DNA of 33,083 nt from Sorangiineae bacterium NIC37A_2 (GTDB taxonomy: Bacteria > Myxococcota_A > Polyangia > Polyangiales > Polyangiaceae), in contig NASX01000025.1 in NCBI GenBank assembly GCA_002085155.1, positions 38,058 to 71,140 of the forward strand, in the 5' to 3' direction. The first letter of the stretch is position 1. Each line of letters begins with the position of its first letter. The notes below the pieces were generated by a model that was given only the letters and a program-made list of their open reading frames with translations, was not told the origin of the DNA and searched no databases. The position numbers and the translations under genes are program-made. Positions 32,956-33,083 of the stretch are shown one piece after another.

Positions 32956-33083
32956 TCAGCCTTTGCGCCCACCGGCCCCACGTCCGAGCGCCCCGAGCCC
33001 TCCGAGCCCTCCGAGCCCTCCGAGCCCTCCGAGCCCTCCGAGCCCTCCGAGCCCTCCGAGCCCTCCGAGCGCCCCGAGCCCTC
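32956..33083 (-). CDS. Possible 3' end of a minus-strand gene entering from the right edge
   Basis: The minus strand is open from the right edge to a TGA at 32956-32958, encoding GLG repeats and then ALGRGAGGRKG. A second minus frame is open to a TGA at 32940-32942, encoding EGS repeats and then DVGPVGAKAERFEG, with higher GC at third positions. I cannot decide between them from 128 bases. Plus-strand frames lack a start codon before the repeats. A partial gene with a Gly-rich repetitive tail is likely, but the frame and product are uncertain. Confidence 0.3.
   Translation of the reverse strand, partial: GLGALGGLGGLGGLGGLGGLGGLGGLGGLGALGRGAGGRKG
32983..33081. repeat. 9-bp tandem repeat array (TCCGAGCCC)n
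   Basis: Seven perfect consecutive copies of TCCGAGCCC (33001-33063) are flanked on both sides by an 18-bp variant, TCCGAGCGCCCCGAGCCC (32983-33000 and 33064-33081), giving 11 units of 9 bp. The array reaches the window edge. The period is a multiple of three, so copy-number change would keep a reading frame. Confidence 0.9.

Noticed and set aside
32983-33083. CRISPR-like array
   Set aside because: Units are 9 bp, contiguous and without unique spacers; this is a simple tandem repeat.

Overview
The window looks like chromosomal DNA of a high-GC, Gram-negative deltaproteobacterial-type organism, most likely a myxobacterium of the Polyangia/Polyangiales type. This is inference from several signs: strong GC bias with long antisense open frames, many lipoprotein signal peptides followed by Gly/Ser-rich linkers, a sigma-54 activator, a TonB receptor with HmuY-type lipoproteins, and fused or duplicated exported proteins. 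I see no rRNA, tRNA, insertion sequence, phage gene or CRISPR array.

Layout. (1) Positions 1-3.6 kb, minus strand: the start of an opgG-type periplasmic glucan gene that runs off the left edge, a putative glycolipid-binding protein, a small hypothetical protein, then a translationally coupled pair made of a very cysteine-rich lipoprotein and an outer-membrane beta-barrel protein. (2) 4.0-7.4 kb, plus strand: a di-heme cytochrome c peroxidase/MauG-type protein, then an overlapping modABC molybdate transporter set whose ATPase is short. (3) 7.5-10.6 kb: a nitric-oxide response module. norR (plus) is divergent from ytfE/ric and a CopD-like membrane protein (minus). The shared intergenic region carries a near-consensus sigma-54 promoter and two GTTAT-N7-ATAAC inverted repeats. 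(4) 10.8-16.1 kb: a multi-membrane-span protein with a jelly-roll tail, convergent with an ATP-grasp/TPR-like fusion, which is divergent from an AlkC-type DNA glycosylase. (5) 16.3-24.8 kb: two convergent P2-type cation ATPases of different subtypes, then a tightly coupled operon of D-lactate dehydrogenase (ldhA), a P-loop ATPase and a beta-CASP metallo-beta-lactamase ribonuclease-like protein. This mix resembles low-oxygen/energy-stress gene sets. (6) 24.8-31.95 kb: a probable iron/haem acquisition island. A Fur-box-like site lies between a divergent, internally duplicated lipoprotein and an operon of TonB-dependent receptor, double-domain HmuY lipoprotein and kelch-propeller lipoprotein, closed by a strong hairpin. 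(7) 32.1-33.1 kb: another Gly/Ser-rich lipoprotein and a 9-bp tandem repeat array at the right edge, probably the 3' end of a further minus-strand gene.

How the parts may work together: NorR senses NO and, with sigma-54, would switch on the iron-sulfur repair protein YtfE and its membrane partner. The ATPase/ldhA/beta-CASP block would support ion homeostasis, fermentative NAD+ recycling and RNA turnover when respiration is limited. The TonB/HmuY island would capture haem at the cell surface under iron limitation. These functional links are inferred from gene families and layout. The strongest candidates for an undescribed system are the haem/iron island with its unrecognised duplicated lipoprotein, and the cysteine-rich lipoprotein/beta-barrel pair.
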